From NCBI GenBank assembly GCA_964470965.1, contig CAYYIS010000011.1, positions 45,270 to 109,269 on the forward strand: 64,000 bases of DNA. The letters run 5' to 3'. The DNA comes from CAYYIS01 sp964470965. GTDB lineage: Bacteria > JAAXHH01 > JABIQT01. The translations under genes and the position numbers were made by a program. Positions 36,549 to 45,894 of the stretch are shown here, piece after piece (the stretch's first letter is position 1; each line of letters opens with the position of its first letter). The notes under the pieces are model-generated. The model was given only the letters and a program-made list of their open reading frames with translations, had not been told where the DNA came from and made no database searches.

Positions 36549-37658
36549 TCAAAGGACAGGATGCTCTCCTATGTCTTCGGCCAGACCATTTAGGTTATCC
36601 ACCGCCAGCTGCGTGAGTGGAACACCATGTTCTTTTGATATTCCCTCGCACTCCCATTCCATCTCACCGGGTACATAGGTCCGGGTGGAACCTTTCGCTT
36701 TGGGTGCTTTTTTCATACGAGAAATAAGTTCGTCTGTGCGCTCCTCAAACTGACCGCCGGGCATCATCGTCGCTACATCGACGGCTATGAATGCATGTCC
36801 CTCGTTACAGGGGGCTTCGGATTCATTGGACCAGGAAAGGATGTCGCTGGTCATGCCCGCTCCGGCCAGTACACCGGCGAATGACTCTACCAGCATTGCA
36901 AGCCCGTAACCCTTGTGGGCGGCGAAGGGCGTTAGGGCGCCTTCGGCAAGGAATACATTCGGATCGGTAGAGGGCAGTCCTTCACCATCGGTCAGCCAAC
37001 CTTCCGGGATCGGCTTGCCCCGCACTTTAGCCGAATTCACCTTGCCGCCGGCTACCGTGCTCATGGCGATGTCCAGGACCAGCGCCGGATGCTGACCCGC
37101 GGGGATAGCGTAGGAAAGCGGATTGTTGCCGATCTGGGCGCCGCGTGCTCCCGGAATACCCATGACCACATCCGTATTGCTCATGGCGATCCCCGCCATG
37201 CCATATTCGAGCGCCATCAGCGTATAGGCGGAGGCCGCACCGAAGTGGTTACTGAAACGTACAGTCGTCATTCCGACGCCGGTGGTCTGCGCCTTGCGGA
37301 TTGCGGTACTCATACCGGCATCACTGGCCACCATGCCGACGGCCAAGTGTGCATCCATCAACGCCCAGGCCGGCCCCTCGGCCGTGACCTCCGGAACCGC
37401 CTTAGGATCGATACCACCATCCCGCATCAGCTTCATATAGCGTCGTAGCGAGACGGTGCCGTGGGTATATATACCACGCATATCCGTCCGAACAAGCACA
37501 TCAGTGGTAATTTGCGCATCCCCTTCCGACATGCCCACAGACGTCATCGCACGGATGCAAAACTCTGATAGACGGTCTGCTGCGATACGGGTCACAAACG
37601 GTTCGGGAAGGGGAGGAGATTGCAATGGAATTTTCCTTTCTGAGTTAGGATGCCCCAT
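36549..37658 (-). CDS. Ldh-family (malate/L-lactate-type) NAD(P)-dependent oxidoreductase
   Basis: A 369-residue type-2 malate/L-lactate dehydrogenase-like protein, not of the Rossmann type. Seen are the RTDMRGIYTHG motif with the catalytic His near residue 66, SNHFGAASAY, IGNNPLSYAIP and TPFAAHKGYGLAML. Members reduce or oxidise 2-oxo/2-hydroxy acids such as malate, lactate, ureidoglycolate or 2,3-diketogulonate. ATG 37658 overlaps the amidohydrolase stop by 14 nt; a TTG at 37625 with AAAGGA 8 nt upstream is a real alternative. It could interconvert the keto acid released by the aldolases beside it. Confidence 0.88.
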   Translation of the reverse strand: MGHPNSERKIPLQSPPLPEPFVTRIAADRLSEFCIRAMTSVGMSEGDAQITTDVLVRTDMRGIYTHGTVSLRRYMKLMRDGGIDPKAVPEVTAEGPAWALMDAHLAVGMVASDAGMSTAIRKAQTTGVGMTTVRFSNHFGAASAYTLMALEYGMAGIAMSNTDVVMGIPGARGAQIGNNPLSYAIPAGQHPALVLDIAMSTVAGGKVNSAKVRGKPIPEGWLTDGEGLPSTDPNVFLAEGALTPFAAHKGYGLAMLVESFAGVLAGAGMTSDILSWSNESEAPCNEGHAFIAVDVATMMPGGQFEERTDELISRMKKAPKAKGSTRTYVPGEMEWECEGISKEHGVPLTQLAVDNLNGLAEDIGEHPVL

Positions 37659-38574
37659 AGACCTTCATGGTATTGCCTCCAAGTACCTTGGCCTGATCAC
37701 CAGCGGATAGAAAATCTGTATGCTCGTATGCCGCCCGAACGAGCTGGTGATAGGTTGCGACCGTCAGCAATCCAGGTATATCGGTGCCCCAGAGTATCTT
37801 GTCCGGACCCGTGACATTGATCGCGTTCTGGATATAACGGCGGGCTGAAGGGAACGGGTAGCCTTCGTCCTGGAGGTAGGCGGGCAGTGCTGCGGTGTCC
37901 ATGTAAACGTTTGGGTTGCAGGCAAGAGCGACCTGCTCCTGCCAGAGCGCCCAGGCCGCTTCGTCGTGCTCTGCGGCTGGATTGGGCTGGCAGAGGTGGG
38001 CAATGACGATTCTCAGATCAGGATGCTGTTTGATGATTGACCGAACCGCGTCAGTCTGATAGGACCGGCTGCCGATGGCACCCAGGTCCAGTGTCAGAAG
38101 TAGATCTCGATCCGCCATTTCTTTCCAGAGCCAGGCGACATCCGGTCCGTCCAGGCGTAGATCCGGATGGATGCCTGACAGGCCGGCCGCTTCGCTGAGT
38201 TCGAGTTTGATGCCCCGGAACCCAAGCTCACCAACAGCTTCGTAAAACATCTGTCGGGCTCCGGATTCCCAGGGGTCCAGAAACGCCTGGCCCAGCAGAC
38301 GATCCGGCCAGCGTCGGATCGCTTCAGCCGCATAACGGTTGCATTCGCCGTAAAACGCGCCCTGGAGCAGAACTGTTTTTTCAACACCCGCCCAGTTCAT
38401 ATACTGAATCAGAACTTCAGGTGGAAATTCCGTTTTGATCGCGAGGGGGGGCAGAACATGGTCGATGTGGGTATCGCCTACCTGCATTCGTCCGAATCCG
38501 ATGGAACGCGTTTTCCCTCTCCCGATGAGGCCGTTTACTTCGGGAAATATATGTGCGTGGGCATCTATGAGCAT
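37645..38574 (-). CDS. Amidohydrolase family 2 protein (TIM-barrel metal-dependent hydrolase)
   Basis: A 309-residue amidohydrolase-2 protein. The metal ligands are the HxH of IDAHAHIFPEV near residue 5, the His of IVIAHLCQPNP near residue 192 and the Asp of LWGTDIPG near residue 265. This family holds decarboxylases (ACMSD, OH-benzoate decarboxylases) and lactonases. It lies 9 nt behind the HpaI-like aldolase gene and overlaps the Ldh gene, in a run with HPPD and HGD. A decarboxylase or lactonase role in the same catabolic pathway is inference. Confidence 0.85.
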   Translation of the reverse strand: MLIDAHAHIFPEVNGLIGRGKTRSIGFGRMQVGDTHIDHVLPPLAIKTEFPPEVLIQYMNWAGVEKTVLLQGAFYGECNRYAAEAIRRWPDRLLGQAFLDPWESGARQMFYEAVGELGFRGIKLELSEAAGLSGIHPDLRLDGPDVAWLWKEMADRDLLLTLDLGAIGSRSYQTDAVRSIIKQHPDLRIVIAHLCQPNPAAEHDEAAWALWQEQVALACNPNVYMDTAALPAYLQDEGYPFPSARRYIQNAINVTGPDKILWGTDIPGLLTVATYHQLVRAAYEHTDFLSAGDQAKVLGGNTMKVYGAS

Positions 38575-38583
38575 GTGTTTAGC

Positions 38584-39351
38584 TTACGTATCGCGTACCG
38601 CATCTGTCAAGGCATCAAGACGCTGTACCATGTATTCGAAATCGCAGCCGAGCTGGATCCACTGAACACCCCTATTCGCCCAGAATCGGGCCAGGGACTC
38701 GTTGGCACCCATGCCCATGCCTGCAAACAGGCCGGCGGCCCGGCTTTTGTCAACGATCGATTGCATGATTTGCACCATATCGGGATGATCGACCTGTCCG
38801 GGGATCCCCATGGACCCGCTCAGATCCATGGGGCCAATGGCGATGGCGTCCAACCCCTCAATTGCGATGATGTCATCAAGTTCATGGTAGGCGTCGATGT
38901 GTTCGATCTGTACGGAGACAAAAACATCTTCGTTCATGGTCCGTATAAATGCTTCTCCGGCGAAACGACCGTAGTTTGACGGCCGCCGTGGTCCGAATCC
39001 GCGTTTTCCCTGCGGTGGATACCGACAATCGTCCACAACTCTCTGGACCTCTTCTGCGGTACGGATCTGAGGTACGATGAGACCGTAAGCGCCGCTGTCG
39101 AGGGCCCGTTTCAGGTAAGCGGTGTCGCTGGCGGGCACGCGCACCAAGGCTGCGGTGTCACAGGATTTTGCCGCGATCAGGTGTCCGGTCACAGATTCCA
39201 GATTCATTGGATTGTGCTCGGTATCGATCCAGAGAAAATCCGACGTATCACACAATGCTTCGGTGACGGTTGGATCAGTGAAGGTGATGCTGGCGCCTAT
39301 ACAAAGTGTACCGGACGTCAGCCGTTCCCGGAACTGCCGGATTGGGTGCAT
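38584..39351 (-). CDS. HpcH/HpaI-type aldolase (2,4-dihydroxyhept-2-ene-1,7-dioate aldolase-like)
   Basis: A 255-residue HpaI-like class II aldolase, of normal length for the family. Motifs: WIDTEHNPMNLESV, VRVPASDTAYLKRALDSGA, GKRGFGPRRPS, SVQIEHIDAYHELDDI and DAIAIGPMDLSGSMG. It would cleave a 4-hydroxy-2-oxo acid to pyruvate and an aldehyde. Start has AGAGG 6 nt upstream. It is 24 nt behind the homogentisate dioxygenase gene. Homogentisate breakdown does not need it, so the operon must serve at least one further substrate. Confidence 0.88.
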   Translation of the reverse strand: MHPIRQFRERLTSGTLCIGASITFTDPTVTEALCDTSDFLWIDTEHNPMNLESVTGHLIAAKSCDTAALVRVPASDTAYLKRALDSGAYGLIVPQIRTAEEVQRVVDDCRYPPQGKRGFGPRRPSNYGRFAGEAFIRTMNEDVFVSVQIEHIDAYHELDDIIAIEGLDAIAIGPMDLSGSMGIPGQVDHPDMVQIMQSIVDKSRAAGLFAGMGMGANESLARFWANRGVQWIQLGCDFEYMVQRLDALTDAVRDT

Positions 39352-39375
39352 TTGGACCTCTTTTTTGAATTTAAA

Positions 39376-40527
39376 TTACTCCTGCCAGCTGAACGGATAA
39401 TTGGTATCTTCCATGGCCAGCGCATGTTTTGTTATGTAAAGTGGGTGGAAAGTATCAACCATGACGGCCAGTTCCATTGTTTCGGTTTTGCCCAGGCTCG
39501 CTTCTACAGCGCCGGGTTGAGGACCGTGCGGGATGCCGGATGGGTGTAACGTGATAGAACCTTCTTCGATACCGCGCCTGCTGCCGAACCTATCGTTGGC
39601 GTAGAACAGAACCTCGTCGCTATCGATGTTGCTGTGGTTGTACGGCACCGGAACCGCCTCCGGATGATAGTCCAGCATCCGTGGTACGAACGAGCAGATC
39701 ACATAGTTTTCGCCTTCGAAAGTCTGATGGGTCGGCGGCGGTAGATGGACCTGTCCGGTAATAGGTTGAAAATCGTTTATGTTAAACGCGAAGGGATAGA
39801 CATAGCCGTCCCAGCCGATCAAGTCGAACGGATGGAAGGCGTAATGGTAGGCGTTCATGATGCCTCGAGCCAGGATGCGGACTTCGTGGTGGCCGCTTTC
39901 CTGGTTCGTCTGCAGCGTTCCAGGTACACGGATGTCTCGCTCGCGATACGGGGCGTGCTCCAGGAGCTGACCATATTCGTTGCGGTATCGTTTCGGCACT
40001 TCGATAGGGCTGGCCGATTCAATGACGAAAATCCTGGTGCCGGGTTCATCCTCTGCCAGCCGGTAAATGGTACCCCGGGGAATGACCAGATAGTCGCCCG
40101 GACCGTACGGAATCGTGCCGAAAATAGATTCCAGTTTCCCGCTACCCCGGTGGATATACAGCGCTTCGTCGCCGTCCGCATTCTTGAAAAAATATGGCAT
40201 CGGTTCCGCGGTGTGCACATAGGCGAGCAATACGTCATTGTTGAACATCATCGGAATCCGTCCCGAAACTGCATTACCCTTTTGAGGCAGATTGTGCGTT
40301 TTTAGGTGCCGGTGCTGGAGCACCTCATCCTGCACCGGGTGGGTCCGTCGGTCTTCCAGGCGCTCAAACCCTGCCACCTGCGTAGGCATCCGGATATGGT
40401 ACAGTGTGGATGAACGCCCCGAGAACCCGCGCGTGCTGAACACCTCTTCCTTATAAAGCGTTCCGTCCGGTTGACGGAACTGCACATGATGTTTTTGGGG
40501 CATTTCCCCCAATCTAACGTATCTCAT
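39376..40527 (-). CDS. hmgA: Homogentisate 1,2-dioxygenase
   Basis: About 383 residues, in the shorter bacterial size class. The ring-cleaving cupin has the iron-binding NHSNIDSDEVLFY (His and Glu) and the HPSGIPHGPQPG histidines near residue 345, with DGYVYPFAFNINDF and the DYHPEAVPVPYNHSN block very typical of the family. It opens the aromatic ring of homogentisate to maleylacetoacetate. ATG 40527 has AAGGAG 7 nt upstream. It lies 67 nt behind HPPD. Maleylacetoacetate isomerase and a true fumarylacetoacetase are not in the window. Confidence 0.93.
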   Translation of the reverse strand: MRYVRLGEMPQKHHVQFRQPDGTLYKEEVFSTRGFSGRSSTLYHIRMPTQVAGFERLEDRRTHPVQDEVLQHRHLKTHNLPQKGNAVSGRIPMMFNNDVLLAYVHTAEPMPYFFKNADGDEALYIHRGSGKLESIFGTIPYGPGDYLVIPRGTIYRLAEDEPGTRIFVIESASPIEVPKRYRNEYGQLLEHAPYRERDIRVPGTLQTNQESGHHEVRILARGIMNAYHYAFHPFDLIGWDGYVYPFAFNINDFQPITGQVHLPPPTHQTFEGENYVICSFVPRMLDYHPEAVPVPYNHSNIDSDEVLFYANDRFGSRRGIEEGSITLHPSGIPHGPQPGAVEASLGKTETMELAVMVDTFHPLYITKHALAMEDTNYPFSWQE

Positions 40528-40594
40528 GATAGCTCCTTGGAAAGATGTAGGAGGCATTGCATTTCATCCATCGGGACTGACCCTTCACCCTTTA

Positions 40595-41701
40595 TCACAA
40601 CGTTCCCCGCAATTCCTGTTCATGCTCGATGGATTCGAACAGCGCTTTGAAGTTGCCGATACCGAAACCACGGGAGCCGTGGCGTTGGATGACTTCGAAG
40701 AACAGGGTCGGTCGGTCTTCCACCGGTTTGGTGAAGATCTGGAGCAGATAGCCTTCTTCATCCCTGTCGACCAGGATACCCAGTTCGGCCAACCGAGCCA
40801 GGTCTTCATTGATCGAACCGACACGGTCCGTCAGTGTGTCGTAATAGGTATTCGGCACGTGAAGAAAACTCACATCATTGGCGACCATGGCGGTAACAGT
40901 CTCGATGATATCGCCGGTGATCATGGCGATGTGCTGTACACCGGCCCCGCTATAAAACTCCAGGTATTCGTCTATCTGGGATCTTTTTAGCCCCTGTGCC
41001 GGTTCATTGATGGGAAATTTAATTCGCCCGTTGCCGTTCTGTACCACTTTGGACATCAACGCGCTGTATTCGGTGCTGATGTCCGTGTCGTCAAAGTGTA
41101 CGAGCTGCGTGAAACCCATCACATCTTTATAGAAAGCCACCCACTCGTCCATCTTGCCCAATTCCACATTCCCGACGATGTGGTCGATCGCCTTCAGTCC
41201 GACCGGGCGTCGCGTGTCAGGTCGGTATCTGGCCGGGTCTATGGGCCGGTAACCGGGGGCGAACACACCTTCGTACCGATCGTGGTTGACAAAAGTGTGC
41301 GTAGTATCGCCATACGTTTGAATGGTGGCGTACTCGTAAGCACCCTCCTCATTCTCAATCACGGCAGGTTCTGCAACGCCGACAGCGCCACGATTGACGG
41401 TAGTCTCGTAGGCGTATGCAACGTCATCCACCTCAATCGCCACATCTTTGACACCGTCACCATGCAGCATCAACCGTTCGTTATCCGGATGGTCACTGTA
41501 CAGGGGTGAAACAAGGACAAATGTGATATCACCCTGTTTGAGTAGATATCCCGCTTCCTTCTTCATTCCCGTTTCCAGTCCACCGTACCCGACAACATCG
41601 AAACCAAACGCATTGCGATAAAAATAAGCGGACTGCCGGGCGTTACCCACGATAAATTTGATATGATCGACTCTTCTCAAAGGTAGATGATCCGCTGTCA
41701 T
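40595..41701 (-). CDS. hppD: 4-Hydroxyphenylpyruvate dioxygenase
   Basis: About 368 residues made of two vicinal-oxygen-chelate halves. The iron ligands are in the second half: His of LKAIDHIVGNVE near residue 165, His of GVQHIAMITGDI near residue 245 and Glu of PTLFFEVIQRHGSRGFG near residue 330. It turns 4-hydroxyphenylpyruvate into homogentisate, the step before HGD. ATG 41701 has AAGGAAGG upstream. It is preceded at 14 nt by PhoX and followed by HGD, so tyrosine catabolism is encoded as a unit. Confidence 0.95.
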   Translation of the reverse strand: MTADHLPLRRVDHIKFIVGNARQSAYFYRNAFGFDVVGYGGLETGMKKEAGYLLKQGDITFVLVSPLYSDHPDNERLMLHGDGVKDVAIEVDDVAYAYETTVNRGAVGVAEPAVIENEEGAYEYATIQTYGDTTHTFVNHDRYEGVFAPGYRPIDPARYRPDTRRPVGLKAIDHIVGNVELGKMDEWVAFYKDVMGFTQLVHFDDTDISTEYSALMSKVVQNGNGRIKFPINEPAQGLKRSQIDEYLEFYSGAGVQHIAMITGDIIETVTAMVANDVSFLHVPNTYYDTLTDRVGSINEDLARLAELGILVDRDEEGYLLQIFTKPVEDRPTLFFEVIQRHGSRGFGIGNFKALFESIEHEQELRGTL

Positions 41702-41715
41702 ATATTCCTTCCTTC

Positions 41716-43119
41716 TTACTGCAACGCGCCCATATACCACGGTCCCCAGATGGCGTATGTGATACCGGGACGTTGCATATTCACGAAAAGCGTCTGTCCG
41801 TCCGGGCTGAACGTGGCTCCGGCGAACTCTCCCCGAGCTTCAATACCGACTAGATCTCTGGCCAGGTCGAAAATCCGGCCATCAACCGTTAGGCCCCGTA
41901 TATACACCTCAGGCGGACTGTCTTCACAGATTACCAGGCCGCCCCTGGGACTGACACAGATATTATCCGGTGATTGCAACAAGGCCGGATCAGGGGATTC
42001 GTACACCAGCATCAACGTGCCTTCGCTGTCGGCCGTCGGCCGGTATTCCCATATCTGCCCCAGCTTCTCGTCTCCGCCGCTCGTTGATGTAAAAAAGATG
42101 CTTTCCTGACTGTAGAAACATCCTTCGAGCCTGCTGAATCCCGCACCGCCTTTTTCGTATCCCTGGTTGAACACTCCCGCCGCATCGGTGCTGGCGGCCG
42201 AGGGGTCCGGGTCATCGATGTCTACCCATGTGGCCGGGAGGAGAGTGCGCGCGGTCTGATTCACCGTGGCATCGTACTGGGGTTTTCCTTTTATCGCCAG
42301 CATCTGCAAACGGCCTCCTGCCGCGAGGTTCTGCGGCACATCGGGAATAAATCTGTAGAAACCTGATGGTCCCGGATTGCGGTCTTCAGTCTCGTAGACA
42401 ATACTGGTCACGGGATCAACCGCCACTGCCTCGTGGATGAATCGCCCCATTCCGCGTATGGGTTGCGTCGCTAATGGTTTATCAGCCAGGGCATGGACTT
42501 CGAAACAGTATCCATGGTCTTCATTAAATCCACCGTAATGTGTTTCACTGCGATTGTTAAGGACGATCGTCCGTCCCATGGTCGTCTCTTCGCAGGTTAT
42601 CCAGGTACCCCATGGGGTTGGGCCGCCGGCACAGTTGTGGAGGGAGCCGTTCAGGCTGACGAAATCTTCGATGAGCTCTCGGCTTTCCGGATCGATCACC
42701 AGCGTTGTCGTGCCACCGCCGGCGGAGTGGTCGTAGCCGGGCGCATCGCCGGCGATGGCGACACCCGGTTTTCCTCGCAGGTCGTTGATTTCATGGTTTC
42801 GTATGAGTCGGATGGTGTCGCCGTCCGAGAATGCAGCCATGCCATCGTGCGCCCGAGGTGTCGGATTACCGTCGGACATGGTGGAGCCGGTTTTGCCCAA
42901 AACGGTATACCGGAACCCCTGGGGCAGTTCCAGACATACTTCTTTCGTGTTGGAGGAATGTATCGGGTACAGTTTCCCGTAGCCGCCGTCTCCCTGAGTC
43001 GCCCTCAGGCTCTGATAAGCATCAGCCCGCGCTCCCCGTGCCACCAGTCCCTGGAGGGCTATCGAACCGGCTGTTATTACCGCATGGCGCAAAAACCCGC
43101 GCCGATTCATTTTTGACAT
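41716..43119 (-). CDS. PhoX-type (DUF839) phosphatase-like protein with Tat signal
   Basis: About 467 residues. The N-terminus NRRGFLRHAVITAGS is a twin-arginine signal, so the protein would be folded in the cytoplasm and exported. The rest is a beta-propeller of the PhoX/DUF839 family, with RNHEIN, NCAGGPTPWGTWITCEET, FIHEAVAVDP and SPDNICVSPRGGLVICED, which hold the Ca/Fe-binding Glu and Cys-bearing motifs. PhoX is a Ca- and Fe-dependent phosphomonoesterase. ATG 43119 has GGAG 6 nt before it. Being first in an operon with HPPD and HGD is unusual for a phosphatase. Confidence 0.88.
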   Translation of the reverse strand: MSKMNRRGFLRHAVITAGSIALQGLVARGARADAYQSLRATQGDGGYGKLYPIHSSNTKEVCLELPQGFRYTVLGKTGSTMSDGNPTPRAHDGMAAFSDGDTIRLIRNHEINDLRGKPGVAIAGDAPGYDHSAGGGTTTLVIDPESRELIEDFVSLNGSLHNCAGGPTPWGTWITCEETTMGRTIVLNNRSETHYGGFNEDHGYCFEVHALADKPLATQPIRGMGRFIHEAVAVDPVTSIVYETEDRNPGPSGFYRFIPDVPQNLAAGGRLQMLAIKGKPQYDATVNQTARTLLPATWVDIDDPDPSAASTDAAGVFNQGYEKGGAGFSRLEGCFYSQESIFFTSTSGGDEKLGQIWEYRPTADSEGTLMLVYESPDPALLQSPDNICVSPRGGLVICEDSPPEVYIRGLTVDGRIFDLARDLVGIEARGEFAGATFSPDGQTLFVNMQRPGITYAIWGPWYMGALQ

Positions 43120-43151
43120 CTTATTCTCCATCCGCCCATTGATTCAATAGA

Positions 43152-43171
43152 AAGCGTTACCATTAACGCTT
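43152..43171 (-). terminator. Hairpin behind the MFS gene, weak terminator or operator
   Basis: A perfect 8-bp inverted repeat AAGCGTTA/TAACGCTT with a CCAT loop lies 66 nt behind the MFS stop and 33 nt before the PhoX start. The following T-run is poor (TTTCT), so it may be a weak terminator for the fucosidase/MFS operon or an operator for the PhoX operon. Confidence 0.4.
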
Positions 43172-43236
43172 CTTTCTGTTGGGGCCTTTGCTGCTATCAC
43201 CCCGCAGATACCAATATCATTCAATCATCGATTTTA

Positions 43237-44577
43237 TCAATAAATTACTTCTTTTCGATAGTCCCGGCTGATAAGGTAAGCGGAGCCTGTGGCTATGAAT
43301 GCGAGCACGGCTAAAATCTCAAACACGTGATTCCATCCCATGCTGTCGGACACCATGCCAGCTCCGGCTGTAGCGAGGGCTGCACCGATGTAGCCCACAC
43401 CGTCAATCATGCCGGTACAACTGCCCGCACCTTCAGATCCGGTGATGTCTAGGGTTATGCATCCCGAACTCATGGAGTAGGGTCCCAGCAGACAGAAACT
43501 GCTCAGTCCCAGCAAGATCACGATCGTAACGTGTGCCTGTTCGCCCACGTTGGTCAGGACCGCTACCGCCAGAAGACAGAAACCCAGGCCGAACAGCATG
43601 ATCCACATCGCCCGTGCCCGATCGCCGTCTTTTGCGTATTTATCGGTGTACCAACCCAGCAGCACCGTCCCGAGAACACCGAGCCCGGCGATAACGGCCG
43701 TTCTGATCTGGGCATCCACATTGCCCATGCCGATATCCACAAGGAACTTGGTGATCCAGGTAATGAATACGGACCGTAACATGGTGGTCACCAGACTGAA
43801 CACGAGCAGGTGTCGGAAGATCGAAAGTCCGAACAGCGTTTTCAGGATCTGTTTGACGCCGGGTTTTTTTCCGTGTTCCGAAAATCGTGCGATCTGGCGA
43901 TTTGGGTCGCCCCGTTCAACCTGGTACTGCGCCCCCCCGATGACTTCATCTGGGGCTTCGCGGGAAGCAAAATATGACCACACCCAGATGACTGTCAGGA
44001 CAGCGGCCGGGTAAAGGAACAACCCCTGCCACGCCACCCCCTGGCCGATCAGAAATCCCGAAAATAGTGCCGCCGCGACGACTCCGAACTGGAAGTTTAT
44101 GCTCAACAAGCCCATTATGGTTCCGTGCCGGTGAGGCGGATACCAGGCTCCGATGGTCTTTGCGATACCGCCCCATCCCATCGACAGAAAAAACCGGCAC
44201 CCACACCAGACGACGATAAACACGGTCAGGCCGGAGGAAAAAGCGAATACCACATTTGCCACGATGGCACCGGTCATACCCAACAGAAAGATACGGCGCC
44301 CGCCTAACGTATCCGCCAGCGGTCCGTTTATGAACTTGCCGATAGCGTACGCCAGCGTAGACCATCCGGCGATCAGACCGAGGTCCGTATTCGAATAGCC
44401 GAATGCAACGCTGAGTTGAGGGAATGCGGCCGTTAGATTACCCCGACAAAGGTAATAGCCGATATACCCAAGCAGCATCACCCAAAATGTAGACACCCGC
44501 CAGCGGCTCAGCCGGGTCTGCTCGCCAGAGGTAAGCGCTCGCGTTCCTCCACCGTGTTTTACTTTGAGTGTGGACAC
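43237..44577 (-). CDS. MFS transporter, organophosphate:Pi antiporter (GlpT/UhpT)-like
   Basis: About 446 residues with twelve predicted membrane segments. YYLCRGNLTAAFP and SYSNTDLGLI-like blocks in the first helices, and the loop motif GPLADTLGGRR, match the OPA branch of the major facilitator superfamily (GlpT, UhpT). It would import a sugar phosphate, hexuronate-type acid or similar anion. GTG 44577 has AAAGGAG 8 nt upstream; the open frame to 44664 would overlap the fucosidase gene. It closes the operon with the mannonate-dehydratase-like enzyme and fucosidase, suggesting sugar or sugar-acid uptake. Confidence 0.88.
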   Translation of the reverse strand: MSTLKVKHGGGTRALTSGEQTRLSRWRVSTFWVMLLGYIGYYLCRGNLTAAFPQLSVAFGYSNTDLGLIAGWSTLAYAIGKFINGPLADTLGGRRIFLLGMTGAIVANVVFAFSSGLTVFIVVWCGCRFFLSMGWGGIAKTIGAWYPPHRHGTIMGLLSINFQFGVVAAALFSGFLIGQGVAWQGLFLYPAAVLTVIWVWSYFASREAPDEVIGGAQYQVERGDPNRQIARFSEHGKKPGVKQILKTLFGLSIFRHLLVFSLVTTMLRSVFITWITKFLVDIGMGNVDAQIRTAVIAGLGVLGTVLLGWYTDKYAKDGDRARAMWIMLFGLGFCLLAVAVLTNVGEQAHVTIVILLGLSSFCLLGPYSMSSGCITLDITGSEGAGSCTGMIDGVGYIGAALATAGAGMVSDSMGWNHVFEILAVLAFIATGSAYLISRDYRKEVIY

Positions 44578-44650
44578 ATGGGCTCCTTTACAGACGGCAA
44601 TATACGTCGGTGAGGCATTTGTAGCAATCGGGATTGCCAGGTTGCTTCGA

Positions 44651-45880
44651 TCAGTCCAGGACAACCACCGTATCTACTCCATCTGGCGCCTTGTCCGGCA
44701 GGGACAGGATCAGCCGACCTGCCTCCTGGCGGACTGGGATCTGCTTTCCATCAGCAAGCAACCGCGCCGACAATTTATCACCGATATCGAGGGACAGCTC
44801 ATCACCCGGCCACGACAGGATATGCAGGAACAACTTCCCGGTTTCCGGATTATGCACCGTATAACCCCAGTCCTGCTGTGCCAGCGGTCCGGAACGGGTG
44901 CCATAGACAGACTCCGCATGAGCCTTAACCCAGTTCCCAATACCACGCATCCGGGCTGAGTGCTCCGGCTGTATGTTACCCATTGGCGTCGGTCCTACAT
45001 TGAGTAGCAGATTGCTGTCACGTCCGATGCACTCTATCAGAAAACGGATGAGATCCGATGTGGATTTGTGGTCATGGTCATCCGGGGCGTATCCCCAGTT
45101 ATTGTTGATGGTCAAACAGGATTCCAGGGGCAAATTCCCCACGGATCCAGTATTGAATCCGGCACGGTTTTCCCCCGGCAGATCTTGTTCATACATCTGG
45201 AAGTCCTCACCCTTGAGCGGTGATATATGATGGTTGTTACCGATCAGAGCATCGGGCTGAAGCTCATGGATCAGGTCGTAGGTGCCTGCCAGGTCCCACG
45301 GTCCGCCTTCTACAAAATAATCGGCTGGCGGCTCATGATCCGGCCAGAAGCCGTCGAACCACATCATGCTGATGTCCCCGTATCGCGTACATAACTCCCT
45401 GACCTGGCCCTGATAGTAAGTCACATAGGCCGACCAGTCGGACCGATAGTCCGGATGGTGCCAGTCCAGCAGGGAATAGTAGAACCCTAGCTTCAAACCA
45501 TTCCGGGCGAATGCTTCGGCGAGCTCGGCGATCGGATCACGTCGGAACGGGGTGTTGGTGATTTTGTAATCTGTAAGTTCACTGTCAAACATACAGAAGC
45601 CGTCGTGATGCTTGCTGGTGATGACCATGTACTGCTGTCCGGTGTCCAACATAACCCGTGCCCATTCATCGGCGTTGAATTGAACCGGGTTGAACCGGGG
45701 AGGCAATTTCTCATACTCTTCTACCGGAATCTGCTCCGTATGCATCACCCATTCCCCATGGCCGATCATGGCATACAGCCCCCAGTGGACAAACATCCCG
45801 AACCGCATGTCGTGATAGCGCTTCACGGCCTCCGGCGAGGTGTGCCGCCGCACGCCCGACATATCTTCTACTTGCCGCAT
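44651..45880 (-). CDS. Alpha-L-fucosidase, glycoside hydrolase family 29
   Basis: About 409 residues. The GH29 barrel is clear: RFGMFVHWGLYA near the start, ITSKHHDGFCMF, FYYSLLDWHHPDY and MMWFDGFW, whose Asp is the catalytic nucleophile. A short beta-sandwich ends the protein. No signal peptide is seen, so it acts in the cytoplasm or is exported another way. ATG 45880 has AGGAG 8 nt upstream; the GTG at 45898 overlaps the RDD stop and is less likely. It would release fucose from oligosaccharides imported into the cell. Confidence 0.92.
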   Translation of the reverse strand: MRQVEDMSGVRRHTSPEAVKRYHDMRFGMFVHWGLYAMIGHGEWVMHTEQIPVEEYEKLPPRFNPVQFNADEWARVMLDTGQQYMVITSKHHDGFCMFDSELTDYKITNTPFRRDPIAELAEAFARNGLKLGFYYSLLDWHHPDYRSDWSAYVTYYQGQVRELCTRYGDISMMWFDGFWPDHEPPADYFVEGGPWDLAGTYDLIHELQPDALIGNNHHISPLKGEDFQMYEQDLPGENRAGFNTGSVGNLPLESCLTINNNWGYAPDDHDHKSTSDLIRFLIECIGRDSNLLLNVGPTPMGNIQPEHSARMRGIGNWVKAHAESVYGTRSGPLAQQDWGYTVHNPETGKLFLHILSWPGDELSLDIGDKLSARLLADGKQIPVRQEAGRLILSLPDKAPDGVDTVVVLD

Positions 45881-45894
45881 GATGTACTCCTGTC

